Shown one piece after another: positions 33,898 through 42,986 of a DNA stretch of 47,146 nt. The position numbers were made by a program, and so were the translations under genes. The notes under the pieces are model-generated. The model was not told where the DNA came from. It searched no databases and saw only the letters and a list, made by a program, of their open reading frames with translations. This DNA is from Phocaeicola plebeius (lineage in GTDB: Bacteria; Bacteroidota; Bacteroidia; Bacteroidales; Bacteroidaceae): contig SFDG01000007.1 of assembly GCA_004558305.1 (NCBI GenBank), forward strand, positions 1 through 47,146. The letters are read 5' to 3'. How positions within the stretch are numbered: the first letter of the stretch is position 1; each line of letters opens with the position of its first letter.

Positions 33898-35118
33898 TTA
33901 TTGGGCAAAGATGCCCTGAAGAATCCATGGTGTATTTACCTTCATGCTCTTGAAGCGATCAAAGATACCAAACTTTTCTTGGCCGTTTCCGAAATGGTTG
34001 TTGTCCCAAATGAAGGTTGAGAAGCCTCTTTTGCGTGCCTCAGAGACAAAGAACTGACAGTAGTACGTCATGTTTTCGTGTACCTTTTCAGCGTTTGACC
34101 GGTAATGGTCGCTCACACCCCATTCGCCAATGACAATGCCCAAGCCTTTTTTACTCCAGGTGTCTACCACTTTATCAAAGAAATCGGCCATCGTCTGCTC
34201 GTTACTTTCAGGCACATTTCCACAATCCCGGTAGGCATCGCCCCAATAGTCGAATTTCCCTTCACCGGCATATTCCCAGGGCTGGTAATAGTGGAACTCT
34301 ACGCTCATATAGTTGTTTCCGTTGTCTGGTGTGTCAGTAGGGATGATAAAGTCGGAGTTTTCAATGCCGAACCAGGGGTTACATACATACGTTTGAACGA
34401 TGAGGTGGCGCTTGGAATTGTTGCCGCCTGTTGCCCGAACTACATCAATAAATGTCTGGTTGTAGGTGTTCTGCACCTCCAGATTCTCGGCAGTAGGCTT
34501 ACCCCAGTTGTCCTTGAGGTGTACCTCGTTCGTTCCGGCGAACGCCAGACGATAGTCGTAGCTGGCAAATTCGGAGGCGATGTTCATCCAAAGTAAAGCA
34601 AGTTTCTGACAGTTTTCCTCTTTATACTGATAGGTAGGCCGACTTTCAAGCCACTTCTCATGATGCACGTTGATAATGACCTTGAGCCCGTTGTCCAGAC
34701 ACCAACCAACCACTTCTTTGATGCGTGCTATCCAGGCTTTGTCAATACTCATGGCCTTTTCATTGGTGATATGGCATTGCCAACGGATAGGAATACGAAT
34801 GCCGTTGAATCCCGCCTTCTTGACAGCGGCTATCATCTTCTTGGTAATGACAGGGGAACCCCAGGCCGTTTCGGCATGGACAGCCCCATCAGGGTTGCCA
34901 ATGAGCATCGACTCGCCATCCTGACCTGGAGCAGAGCACTCAAACACATTACCTAAATTCCATCCCACAACGTTTTCGTTCCATTGCTGTGCGGAAGGTA
35001 TGGTGGCTGCTACAGGCTCACTTTGAGGAACCTCGGGCATTTCTGAATGTACTTCACAGGAAAGGACTGGGAAGATACTGATAACAATCAGACAGATTTT
35101 CAAAATTTGCGTTTTCAT
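33898..35118 (-). CDS. GH5 endo-beta-glucanase lipoprotein
   Basis: Glycoside hydrolase family 5 enzyme (406 aa) with lipobox Cys21 (FPVLSCEV), so probably on the cell surface. The motifs GWNLGNVFE, ETAWGSP and GFNGIRIPIRW resemble subfamily 4, which includes enzymes on cellulose-like glucans, mixed-linkage glucan and xyloglucan. The acid/base is E198 in GTNEVH and the nucleophile E332 in VIGEWGVS; both are present. It is the first gene of the PUL transcript, behind a -7 box at 35248. No alpha-xylosidase is encoded nearby, which argues against full xyloglucan use. Confidence 0.92.
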   Translation of the reverse strand: MKTQILKICLIVISIFPVLSCEVHSEMPEVPQSEPVAATIPSAQQWNENVVGWNLGNVFECSAPGQDGESMLIGNPDGAVHAETAWGSPVITKKMIAAVKKAGFNGIRIPIRWQCHITNEKAMSIDKAWIARIKEVVGWCLDNGLKVIINVHHEKWLESRPTYQYKEENCQKLALLWMNIASEFASYDYRLAFAGTNEVHLKDNWGKPTAENLEVQNTYNQTFIDVVRATGGNNSKRHLIVQTYVCNPWFGIENSDFIIPTDTPDNGNNYMSVEFHYYQPWEYAGEGKFDYWGDAYRDCGNVPESNEQTMADFFDKVVDTWSKKGLGIVIGEWGVSDHYRSNAEKVHENMTYYCQFFVSEARKRGFSTFIWDNNHFGNGQEKFGIFDRFKSMKVNTPWILQGIFAQ

Positions 35119-35247
35119 AACGTTAGATTTTTAATTATTAATGATCTATTTTTTATTGCCTGTCATGTGATTCGTTCTGTCCTGTTTTCTGATACCGTGA
35201 AGCAGTCGAAAAGAACAATCGCTTGAATGGGCGTAAAAATTCGATGG

Positions 35248-35255
35248 CAAAAGTA
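35248..35255 (-). promoter_or_regulatory. -7 element of the PUL operon
   Basis: CAAAAGTA on the plus strand is TACTTTTG on the minus strand, about 130 nt before the GH5 start. No TTG at -33, as expected for an HTCS-activated promoter. Confidence 0.5.
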
Positions 35256-35274
35256 TGGAAAAGGTATATCTGTG

Positions 35275-35327
35275 AGGTTTGAATATCAACAGAAAAGGTT
35301 TCAAAACTGACAATCGTCAGGTTTGAA
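35275..35327. promoter_or_regulatory. Three AGGTTTSAA repeats, possible HTCS operator
   Basis: AGGTTTGAA at 35275-35283, AGGTTTCAA at 35296-35304 and AGGTTTGAA at 35319-35327, spaced 21 and 23 nt, about two helical turns. They lie upstream of the GH5 -7 box, where an AraC-type dimer would bind. Two of them also form the stem of the HTCS terminator, so the repeat may be partly structural. Confidence 0.4.
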
Positions 35328-35334
35328 ACCTTTT
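35293..35334. terminator. Terminator after the HTCS gene
   Basis: A 19-bp stem with one mismatch (35293-35311 with 35316-35334) and a four-base loop. A- and T-rich ends on both sides allow termination from the minus strand, 26 nt after the HTCS stop. Confidence 0.75.
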
Positions 35335-35359
35335 CTTATGTGTGTCAATAATCTGATAA

Positions 35360-38300
35360 TCAGTTTATTTTTGAATATTTGCTGGGAGGGACACCGAAAT
35401 GTTTCTTAAATACCGTGCTGAAATGTTTTACATTGACGAACCCTGTCTTTATGGAAACGTCGAGCACGTTGTCTCCCTTTCGGATATATATGGCTGCCTG
35501 TTCTAATCGGATGAACCGTATGAAATCTTGCGGTGACTGCCCCGTCAAGGTCTTCAGCCGGCCATAGAAGAGCGTGCGGCTCATGGCCATCTCACGACAT
35601 AGTTGGTCAATGCCGAAGTCGGGGTCACTCAGGTTATCCAATACCTGTTGTGTAGCCTTCTCCACAAACGCCTGGTCATCGGGATTGTACGGAAGGGTAT
35701 CTGATTGGGGAATACCAGAGGCTTCCGCCACAGAATGCTGCTCTTTCCTGACTTGGGACAATGCTTTTTCGAGAAAAAATTGGCTCATCCGTCGTCGGTT
35801 TTTCAACAAACTGTTTATTTTGCCGGCCAGAATGGTCGGGTCGAAAGGTTTGGCTACATAATCATCTGCACCCATGTTCAATCCTTCTATCATGTAGTGG
35901 CGTTCCGCCTTGGCTGTCAATAAGACCACAGGCAGCCAGTAGAGATTTTTGTCTTCTTTGATGCGTCGGCATAGTTCATCTCCCTGCATACCGGGCATCA
36001 TCACATCCGACACGACGATATCGCACTCACCGTTCTCGTGTAAATATGTCAGTGCGGCATCACCATTCTCCACATCTATCACATGATAGCTGTCGCTGAA
36101 GACCATGCGGATATAGTGGCGCAAGTCGGCATTGTCGTCTACAAACAGGAGCGTGTCTTTCTGATGGTCAAGGTCATGTTCGGATGCGCAGTCCGCAGTA
36201 TGTTTGGGCGACACCGTTGTGACGGCAGCCGGTACAGACGGTGTCGCAGGTCCGCCGGTCAACGGTAGTGTCAGGGTAAAGGTGGTTCCCTTGCCTTCCT
36301 CACTCTCGAACGTCAGTGTACCGCCTAACCGCTGTACCAGCATCCGAGTGAGCATCAGTCCCAGACCACTGCCCATCTCCTGAGAATTAACGGCGTTTGA
36401 TGCACGGAAAAAGCTTTTGAAGATATGTTTCTTGTCGTCTTTGGGTATGCCGATGCCTGTGTCGCTGACGCAGATTCTCGCCACCTTGTTGTCGTCCGAA
36501 AGGGCTGAGAGGGTTACTTCTCCACCTTCGGGCGTATATTTGATAGCATTTGACAACAGATTTTCGAAAATCAGGTTCATCATCGATCGATCGGTATGCA
36601 GGCAAGGACACGTCACCTTGGCGATACGGAGCGAGATATGTTTCTCGTCCGCCATCACGAGAAATTTGTCCGTCTGCTGATAAAGTAAATCCGCCATATT
36701 TACCAATTGCTGATGGGTATGTGTGCGTGATTGGTCGATTTTCTGGAAATCCAGCAATTCGTTGATCATTCGCAAGAGGTTATTGCCATTGCGCTGGGCT
36801 ACTTCTAAATAGTCACGTCCTTTTTCGCTAAGGGTATGGTCCTTTGACAATTCAGACAACGGTGCCAATACCAGACTCAACGGCGTGCGGATATTATGGG
36901 CCATATTCACGAAGATGTTGATCTTCTCGCCATAGTATTTGCGCTGCAGCCGCTCACGATAATAATCCCAGCCAATGTAGGCCATCGTAGCCAGTAGGCA
37001 GAGGTAGATGCCCCACGCCCACCACGTGTTCCACCAGGGTTGGTCTATCTGTATGTCGAGGCATGTCTCGCCCAGTACACGGCGGTTGCAGCGGCCTATT
37101 GCCTTGAGATGAAGGAGGTACTGGCCGGGTGGAAGGTGGTCAAATCGTACCTGCTGTGTCTGTGAGAGTGGGCTCCACCGGCTGTCGAAACCTTCCAGAT
37201 AATACTGATATTCTATGTCATGTTGGTATTGATAGTTGATGCTTTCGAAGGATACGACAAAGGTGTTTTCTTTGTGTGAGAGGTGTAGCTTTCCGTCCTG
37301 TATCATTGTGTAATGGCGTATGTCCCGTGGCTTTCCCGGCATCCTGCCATCGATTTTTATATCCCAGATATGCAGCGGTGCGTTGTAGTTTAACCCATCG
37401 GCTATTCCTGCTGTCAGGATAATGGCGCCGTTGCTGCTGCCGAAGATAAGGCGGTTATCTTGCGTACGAGTGGCAGCCGCACATTCATATTCACGCTCCA
37501 ATCCCTTGAAGATGTTGAGGTTCAACGCTTTCCCTTCGTGCAGACAAGCCAGCCCCTTATCCGTACTAATCCAGACATCGCCATTGGGCAACCTCAATAA
37601 GGCATATACATTATTGGAAGGCAAAGAATGTTGGGTGGTGAACTGTTGGAAGCGGTGTGAGGCCAAGTCATACTGATACAATCCACCGCCGTCTGTCCCT
37701 ATCCATACATGTTGGGCATCTTCATACACCATGGCGTTCACAAAAAGATTTTGGTCGGTGCCGGGATATTCACCGGGATGATGGAAGCGGTTGATGCGGT
37801 GGGTGCGCCGGTCAATACGATAGCAGCCATGTGATGTTCCTACATCTATACATTGCTTGTCGGGCGATTCAGTAATGCATTGAACCTCATTGATGGGAAG
37901 ATAGACGGCTTTTGTTCCGGCTGATGGGGATATGTATGCCATATCTCCATCCAGACAGCCTATCCATAGTCCGCCTTCGCTGTCAGCAAGAAGGCTGTAC
38001 ACATAATCGGTCTTTATAATGCCATTGGCAAGTGAATACAGTTGTATGGCACTGCCATCGCTATTGATTTGGTACACTCCATGGCCATAAGTACCCACTA
38101 AGATACGGTCGTCAGGCAGCTGGCAAAGGGCGAGTGCCACCTTTCCGTACAGTCCATGGTGCCACTGCTGTGTGGCCTCGTCATAAATGCTGACACCCTT
38201 GTCGGTGGCATACCACAGTTGGCTGTCCCGACTTTGCAGGATGGCATTCACATTGTTGTCGATGAGCGACTGGTGGTTGAGGTATTCATGACGGATGATG

Positions 38301-39364
38301 GTAAACGATTGGTTCATGGGAATTGCCAGATCAACGCCACCCGTGTAGGAACCCACCCAAAGGTCGCCCAGCCGGTCGCGACACAAGGCATAAATACCGT
38401 TGCCCTGTAGCACATTCCCCGGTCGGCCCTCGGTGTTCAGGAACAATGATAGCTGACGCATCGGTCGGTCGTACGAATAGACCCCTGCTCCGTCAACAGC
38501 TATCATCACCGTATGCTCGTCGTACGGCAAGATGCTACGTATCGGCAGCAATGGTAGCTTGCGTAACGGCAGTGGCACCGGCAATGGTTCCCAGGTACGG
38601 TCATCTACCACCAGAATGCCCTGACGGAAGGTGCCTAACCACAGCTGGTGGTTGGCTTCGTCATGATAGGACGAGAGGACGGAACTGTGGGAAAACAACT
38701 GTTGTGGGCAGGCGGATAATGCCTCTTTTCCCCACGGATCGTCCGACAACGGATAGGTATAGCAACCCTCTGCCGAACCGATGACGAGTCGCTGATTCAC
38801 AAAGCGAAGATGGTTGCAAGGCCTCTCTTTCAGGATATATCTGCCTTTGCCATCGGGACACATCAGATACACGCCCTTGTCCATGGCCATCCAGTATCCA
38901 CCTTTCTCGTCGATGACCAGCTCGTTCAGTACCAGTCCTTCGATCCCCAGGCTGTCCGATAAGTTGATTTGTAGTATAAAAATGTCTTGCGCCTTATCAT
39001 ATCGGTAGATTTTGCCCTTATTGTCGTAAGCAAACAGCTGACAATGATTATCGGTCGTTAACTTGATATTTTTCCCGCCGCTGGCATCGCTGAAGGGCTT
39101 GTCGGTGGCCAGCAAATAGTTAGTGACCTGTCGGCCATTGTAGCGATCGACTCCTTGCTTGGTACTGATCCACATAGCCCCGTCGGGTGCCTCGAAGATG
39201 GAATAAACGCGATCACTGGAAAGACCATCATCGACATTGATATTGGTAAGCATGAACATATTGCGGGTAACCGCTGCCTGAAGTGTCTCAACACTCAGTA
39301 GCAGAAATATCCACCATAGGAAAAGTTGCCACAAGCTTCTTTTGTTGATTATGCCGTTGAGCAT
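35360..39364 (-). CDS. Hybrid two-component system regulator (HTCS) of the PUL
   Basis: One-protein sensor and activator of 1334 aa. A signal/anchor (about 10-30) is followed by periplasmic two-bladed propellers made of repeats such as DGLSSDRVYSIFEAPDGAMW, and by a Y_Y_Y domain (about 680-765). A transmembrane helix lies near 775-795. The kinase has H823 in MAHNIRTPLSL (an Asn replaces the usual Glu after His), followed by the ATPase motifs NLLSNAIKYTPEGG and DTGIGIP. The receiver domain has D1120 in VVSDVMMPG. An AraC-type HTH domain ends the protein (MSRTLFYGRLKTLTGQSP). It should sense an oligosaccharide and activate the genes 33898 and below. Confidence 0.95.
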   Translation of the reverse strand: MLNGIINKRSLWQLFLWWIFLLLSVETLQAAVTRNMFMLTNINVDDGLSSDRVYSIFEAPDGAMWISTKQGVDRYNGRQVTNYLLATDKPFSDASGGKNIKLTTDNHCQLFAYDNKGKIYRYDKAQDIFILQINLSDSLGIEGLVLNELVIDEKGGYWMAMDKGVYLMCPDGKGRYILKERPCNHLRFVNQRLVIGSAEGCYTYPLSDDPWGKEALSACPQQLFSHSSVLSSYHDEANHQLWLGTFRQGILVVDDRTWEPLPVPLPLRKLPLLPIRSILPYDEHTVMIAVDGAGVYSYDRPMRQLSLFLNTEGRPGNVLQGNGIYALCRDRLGDLWVGSYTGGVDLAIPMNQSFTIIRHEYLNHQSLIDNNVNAILQSRDSQLWYATDKGVSIYDEATQQWHHGLYGKVALALCQLPDDRILVGTYGHGVYQINSDGSAIQLYSLANGIIKTDYVYSLLADSEGGLWIGCLDGDMAYISPSAGTKAVYLPINEVQCITESPDKQCIDVGTSHGCYRIDRRTHRINRFHHPGEYPGTDQNLFVNAMVYEDAQHVWIGTDGGGLYQYDLASHRFQQFTTQHSLPSNNVYALLRLPNGDVWISTDKGLACLHEGKALNLNIFKGLEREYECAAATRTQDNRLIFGSSNGAIILTAGIADGLNYNAPLHIWDIKIDGRMPGKPRDIRHYTMIQDGKLHLSHKENTFVVSFESINYQYQHDIEYQYYLEGFDSRWSPLSQTQQVRFDHLPPGQYLLHLKAIGRCNRRVLGETCLDIQIDQPWWNTWWAWGIYLCLLATMAYIGWDYYRERLQRKYYGEKINIFVNMAHNIRTPLSLVLAPLSELSKDHTLSEKGRDYLEVAQRNGNNLLRMINELLDFQKIDQSRTHTHQQLVNMADLLYQQTDKFLVMADEKHISLRIAKVTCPCLHTDRSMMNLIFENLLSNAIKYTPEGGEVTLSALSDDNKVARICVSDTGIGIPKDDKKHIFKSFFRASNAVNSQEMGSGLGLMLTRMLVQRLGGTLTFESEEGKGTTFTLTLPLTGGPATPSVPAAVTTVSPKHTADCASEHDLDHQKDTLLFVDDNADLRHYIRMVFSDSYHVIDVENGDAALTYLHENGECDIVVSDVMMPGMQGDELCRRIKEDKNLYWLPVVLLTAKAERHYMIEGLNMGADDYVAKPFDPTILAGKINSLLKNRRRMSQFFLEKALSQVRKEQHSVAEASGIPQSDTLPYNPDDQAFVEKATQQVLDNLSDPDFGIDQLCREMAMSRTLFYGRLKTLTGQSPQDFIRFIRLEQAAIYIRKGDNVLDVSIKTGFVNVKHFSTVFKKHFGVPPSKYSKIN

Positions 39365-39430
39365 TGTCTTTTAGATGTTTTTCTTTCCGTACTTGTTACC
39401 AAAGATTTCCATACAAATGTATAGATGGGG

Positions 39431-39460
39431 CAAATATACAAATTAAATCTGAAAATCCAA
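39431..39460 (-). promoter_or_regulatory. Promoter of the HTCS gene
   Basis: On the minus strand there is TTG (39458-39460), 19 nt, then TATATTTG (39431-39438). The leader is about 60 nt long. A constitutive-type promoter suits a sensor gene. Confidence 0.7.
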
Positions 39461-39558
39461 CTGCTTCGGAAAGAATTTCGGGATGGACTGGTCTAAAAGT
39501 ACTTGGTGTTCTTGATGCGTTCGGACTGGTTTCTTTGTATCCGTGCGGACAATAGGAT

Positions 39559-39638
39559 AGGTGCGATTCTTCGACGCACCTCCAATAACGAAGCGAAGAA
39601 TCTGCATGCATACACGAATGCTTGCAGATTCTTCGCTT
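39559..39638. repeat. Two hairpins downstream of gdhA (GCGAAGAATCTGC family)
   Basis: AGGTGCG/CGCACCT (39559-39565, 39575-39581) is a small hairpin. AAGCGAAGAATCTGCA (39591-39606) pairs exactly with 39623-39638, a 16-bp perfect stem. TTCTGAATGAC follows at about 39645. It lies 30 nt after the gdhA stop and may stop transcription, but there is no T-run. The same words appear at 4047-4084. Confidence 0.65.
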
Positions 39639-39667
39639 TCTATTTCTGAATGACGGTTGACCAGGAT

Positions 39668-41005
39668 TTAAACGATTCCCTGCGCCATCATGGCATTGGC
39701 CACCTTCATGAAGCCGGCTACATTAGCCCCCTTCACGTAGTTGACATAACCGTCGGGTTCTGTACCGTACTTCACGCAGTTCTCGTGGATATTCTCCATG
39801 ATAGAGTGGAGCTTCTGGTCTACCTCTTCGGCACTCCAAGACAGACGTTCGGAGTTCTGCGTCATTTCCAGACCCGATACCGATACACCACCGGCATTGG
39901 CGGCCTTACCCGGAGCATACAGAATCTTGGCTTCCTGGAACACCTTGATGGCTTCAGGAGTAGAAGGCATGTTGGCACCTTCGCTCACGGCAATCACGCC
40001 ATTGGCTACCAGCGCACGGGCTGCATCACCGTTGATTTCATTCTGGGTAGCAGAAGGAAGGGCGATATCGGCCTTTTCGTTCCACGGCTTCTGACCTTCC
40101 ACGTACTTCACACCCGGATACTGTTCTGCATATTCGCGGATACGGCCACGATAGAGGTTCTTCAGTTCCATGATGTAATCCAGCTTTTCGCGGTCGATAC
40201 CGTCCGGGTCATAGACATAACCGTCGGAGTCACTCATGGTGAGTACCTTACCGCCTAACTGGAGCACCTTTTCAGCCGTATATTGTGCTACGTTTCCGGA
40301 ACCGGAAATCAGTACGGTCTTGCCTTTCAGGTCCATGCCTTTGGTCTTCAGCATTTCCATCAGGAAATATACGTTACCGTAACCCGTTGCTTCCGGACGA
40401 ATCAGTGAACCGCCGAATTCGCGGCCTTTACCAGTCAATACACCGCTAAATTCACGGGTCAGTTTCTTGTACATACCGAACATATAGCCGACTTCACGAC
40501 CGCCTACGCCGATGTCACCGGCAGGTACGTCTGTGTCAGGACCGATGTGGCGGGTCAGTTCGAGCATGAAGGCTTGGCAGAAACGCATCACTTCAGCGTT
40601 GGACTTGCCACGCGGAGAGAAGTCGGAACCACCTTTACCGCCACCCATGGGGAGGGTTGTCAACGAGTTCTTGAAGGTCTGTTCGAAAGCCAGGAACTTC
40701 AGGATACCCAAATTAACGGAGCTATGGAAACGGATACCGCCTTTGTACGGGCCAATGGCATTGTTGTGCTGTACACGGTAACCCATGTTGGTCTGGATGT
40801 TGCCTTTGTCGTCCATCCATGTAACGCGGAACTGGTACACGCGATCGGGGATGCACAGACGTTCAATCAAGTTGACCTTGTCGAACTCGGGGTGTTTGTT
40901 GTATTCTTCTTCGATTGTACCTAATACTTCTTCTACTGCCTGATGATACTCAGGCTCATTGGGGAATCTTCTTTTCAGATCTTCCAATACTTTAGCTGCA
41001 TTCAT
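39668..41005 (-). CDS. gdhA: NADP-type glutamate dehydrogenase
   Basis: Interconverts 2-oxoglutarate plus ammonia and glutamate (445 aa, normal length for the hexameric bacterial type). Substrate-binding segments GPYKGGIRFHSSVN and the catalytic lysine region PMGGGKGGSDFSPRGKS are intact. VPAGDIGVGGREVGYM and the dinucleotide loop SGSGNVAQYTAEK follow. Family and length fit the NADP(H) biosynthetic enzyme, but coenzyme choice cannot be proven by eye. It is monocistronic, with a full-match promoter at 41053-41083. Confidence 0.95.
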   Translation of the reverse strand: MNAAKVLEDLKRRFPNEPEYHQAVEEVLGTIEEEYNKHPEFDKVNLIERLCIPDRVYQFRVTWMDDKGNIQTNMGYRVQHNNAIGPYKGGIRFHSSVNLGILKFLAFEQTFKNSLTTLPMGGGKGGSDFSPRGKSNAEVMRFCQAFMLELTRHIGPDTDVPAGDIGVGGREVGYMFGMYKKLTREFSGVLTGKGREFGGSLIRPEATGYGNVYFLMEMLKTKGMDLKGKTVLISGSGNVAQYTAEKVLQLGGKVLTMSDSDGYVYDPDGIDREKLDYIMELKNLYRGRIREYAEQYPGVKYVEGQKPWNEKADIALPSATQNEINGDAARALVANGVIAVSEGANMPSTPEAIKVFQEAKILYAPGKAANAGGVSVSGLEMTQNSERLSWSAEEVDQKLHSIMENIHENCVKYGTEPDGYVNYVKGANVAGFMKVANAMMAQGIV

Positions 41006-41052
41006 ATCACTTATTTCTTATTTAGTTATTATCTCTTGTTGTTTGACGGGGA

Positions 41053-41083
41053 CAAAAGTATATATTCTATTTGAATCCTGCAA
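41053..41083 (-). promoter_or_regulatory. Promoter of gdhA
   Basis: On the minus strand there is TTG (41081-41083), 20 nt, then TACTTTTG (41053-41060), a full consensus match. Confidence 0.7.
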
Positions 41084-41100
41084 CACTTTTGCAATAAAAG

Positions 41101-41132
41101 TTGATGGAAAATATCATTTTCCCTTATTTTTG
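41101..41132 (+). promoter_or_regulatory. Orphan plus-strand promoter
   Basis: TTG (41101-41103), 21 nt, then TATTTTTG (41125-41132). The only frame downstream is a 14-codon ORF at 41150-41194 (MIICAIAKCPFVGG). Then it would run antisense into the phosphatase gene. It may be a remnant of a lost gene's start region or drive an antisense RNA. Confidence 0.35.
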
Positions 41133-41210
41133 CGTATAAATATAGCGAAATGATTATTTGTGCTATTGCGAAGTGTCCTTTTGTCGGGGGGTAGGCTCAC
41201 CCGTTTCCCG

Positions 41211-42962
41211 CTATTCCTGCGTAAACAGCCGCTTCATGGCTTCCCAGTCGTAATAGGGGGCGGTGGAATCGGGGAGCGGCAGGTAGGCTTCCTCCTCGTT
41301 GTGCAGCAGCTTGACCAGCACCTTGCCTTTTCCGTTGCGGTAGAAGATGAGCTGGAGGTTGGCAGCCATGGGAGAAATGCGGTAATCCTGCCAGGCGAGG
41401 TAGTAGCGGTCGGGGTCGGTTTCGCGGTGCGCACACCCCTCTACCTGCATGAGGGCCAGCAGACGGATGAGGTTCGTGTCGTGTCCGAAACGGAGGTCGA
41501 CGCTCGGTGCGTCCGCTTGCAGGGCTGCATCGGCTTTCTGTACGATGTCGTCGAGCAAGGAGCGGGCACTCCGGGGACCGGCTTGCTGGCCTACAGGGGC
41601 GCAGGCATTGCAGATATACATCCGGTAGTTGACGGTCTGCCAGATGCCGAACAGTTCCTCGGGGGTGAACAGGTCGAAGAACGTGCGTTCGGGAGTCGTG
41701 TCCTGCATGTCGACGGCAATCCAGTACAGGCCCATCATGACTTCGTCGGGACGGCTGATGCGCTCCGGGTGGAGGAACAGCTGGGCAAGGAAGCGTTCGG
41801 GACGGATTTTTTCCCGGCAGAAGGCCAGGTAGTCGCCGTACCAGGGGGCCTGCGGGCTTTCCATGAACTTCACTTCGGGCGTGGAGTAGTGGATGTAGCG
41901 CATATACCGGTCGCCGGTCCAGCGCGTCACCTGTAGCCGCGGGTTCTGCTCCTTTAGGGATTCGCAGAAAGCGGCCATGCTCATGATGCACCGCTGGGAG
42001 GTACTGACAACAGCGGTCACCGGGGTCTCGCCTTCGAAAACGGAGGGGAAGGTCTGGAACATGCGCCGGGCAATCTCCCGGTGCTGCCGGTCGCCGATGG
42101 CACTTAGCTGTCCGCCATGTCCCTCTGCATCGGCCCATACCTGCTGCAGGCGGCGGTGGACCTCTTCTCCCAAGGCGGTCAGTTCCTTGCAGGCTGACAA
42201 GCTGTCAAACAGCTGTACGGAAGGGGTGTAGCGGTTGTCGTCGGTCAGGTAGCGGGAACCGTGCCGTCCGTAATGGCTGATGTAGACAGGATGATACCCC
42301 TCGGGTTCGGGTGTCCGTTTTCCGGAAGGTGTCGGATAGGCATAGTAGATGCTGCCCAGTTTTTCCGGACATTGCAGGAGCTGGCTTTTCAAGTCATCGC
42401 CTGCAGTGGCCTGTCGGGTCCGTACTGAATACGGGGAGACAGTCCAGTTGATTTCCAGGGGGTTGTTCCGCATCTTCCAGATAACGGGACAGGCCGGACA
42501 GTCCAATACCCACAGTTCTCCGCCTTCTTGTGCATCCACTGCATGGAGGAGGCCCATTCCCAAGGCCTGCTCGTCGGTGTCCTGCAACCGGTAGGTCACG
42601 CCGCTATAGGTGCATTGCTGCTGTGATTTCAGGGCCTGTAGGGCACCGGCGGAGAGGATGCCGAAGGTCTCGTGGACCGGCAGTGTGAGGTGTCTCCGGT
42701 CTTCCGGCTGGATCAGGCTCAGGGCAGTGCCCGTCTGCAGGGCGGTGGCCGTCATTGTATAGCTGCCCGTTTGCCAGGCACCGTTGCGCAGGATGCGCCA
42801 GTTCAGTCGCAGTCCGTCGTCCGAGGGCTGGAAGTGGCATTCGTACTTTCGGGTCTGGCCGTGGAGGTGGTACGTATATAATAAGGTATCCGGCACGAAG
42901 GTCTGTGCCGACAGACTGCCCGCAGCGAGCAGTCCGATACAAAAAGCGGTAAAGCGTTTCAT
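41211..42962 (-). CDS. Histidine-type phosphatase (branch 2) with extra N-terminal domain
   Basis: Exported protein of 583 aa. The signal peptide is MKRFTAFCIGLLAAGSLSAQ. Residues about 20-150 form a beta-rich domain of unknown type (YTYHLHGQTRKYECHFQPSD). The phosphatase domain begins near 225 with SHYGRHGSRY, where H234 is the phosphate-accepting histidine; the proton-donor motif GHDTN has H494 and D495. Both are intact. Branch-2 members include phytases and inositol polyphosphate phosphatases. The ATG at 42962 is chosen for the signal peptide; the frame is open to 43019, but that part lies in a dispersed hairpin. It follows the GH92/GH28 genes on the same strand after 107 nt. Confidence 0.85.
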   Translation of the reverse strand: MKRFTAFCIGLLAAGSLSAQTFVPDTLLYTYHLHGQTRKYECHFQPSDDGLRLNWRILRNGAWQTGSYTMTATALQTGTALSLIQPEDRRHLTLPVHETFGILSAGALQALKSQQQCTYSGVTYRLQDTDEQALGMGLLHAVDAQEGGELWVLDCPACPVIWKMRNNPLEINWTVSPYSVRTRQATAGDDLKSQLLQCPEKLGSIYYAYPTPSGKRTPEPEGYHPVYISHYGRHGSRYLTDDNRYTPSVQLFDSLSACKELTALGEEVHRRLQQVWADAEGHGGQLSAIGDRQHREIARRMFQTFPSVFEGETPVTAVVSTSQRCIMSMAAFCESLKEQNPRLQVTRWTGDRYMRYIHYSTPEVKFMESPQAPWYGDYLAFCREKIRPERFLAQLFLHPERISRPDEVMMGLYWIAVDMQDTTPERTFFDLFTPEELFGIWQTVNYRMYICNACAPVGQQAGPRSARSLLDDIVQKADAALQADAPSVDLRFGHDTNLIRLLALMQVEGCAHRETDPDRYYLAWQDYRISPMAANLQLIFYRNGKGKVLVKLLHNEEEAYLPLPDSTAPYYDWEAMKRLFTQE

Positions 42963-42986
42963 GGTTGGGTAGTCAGTGATGAGGGG

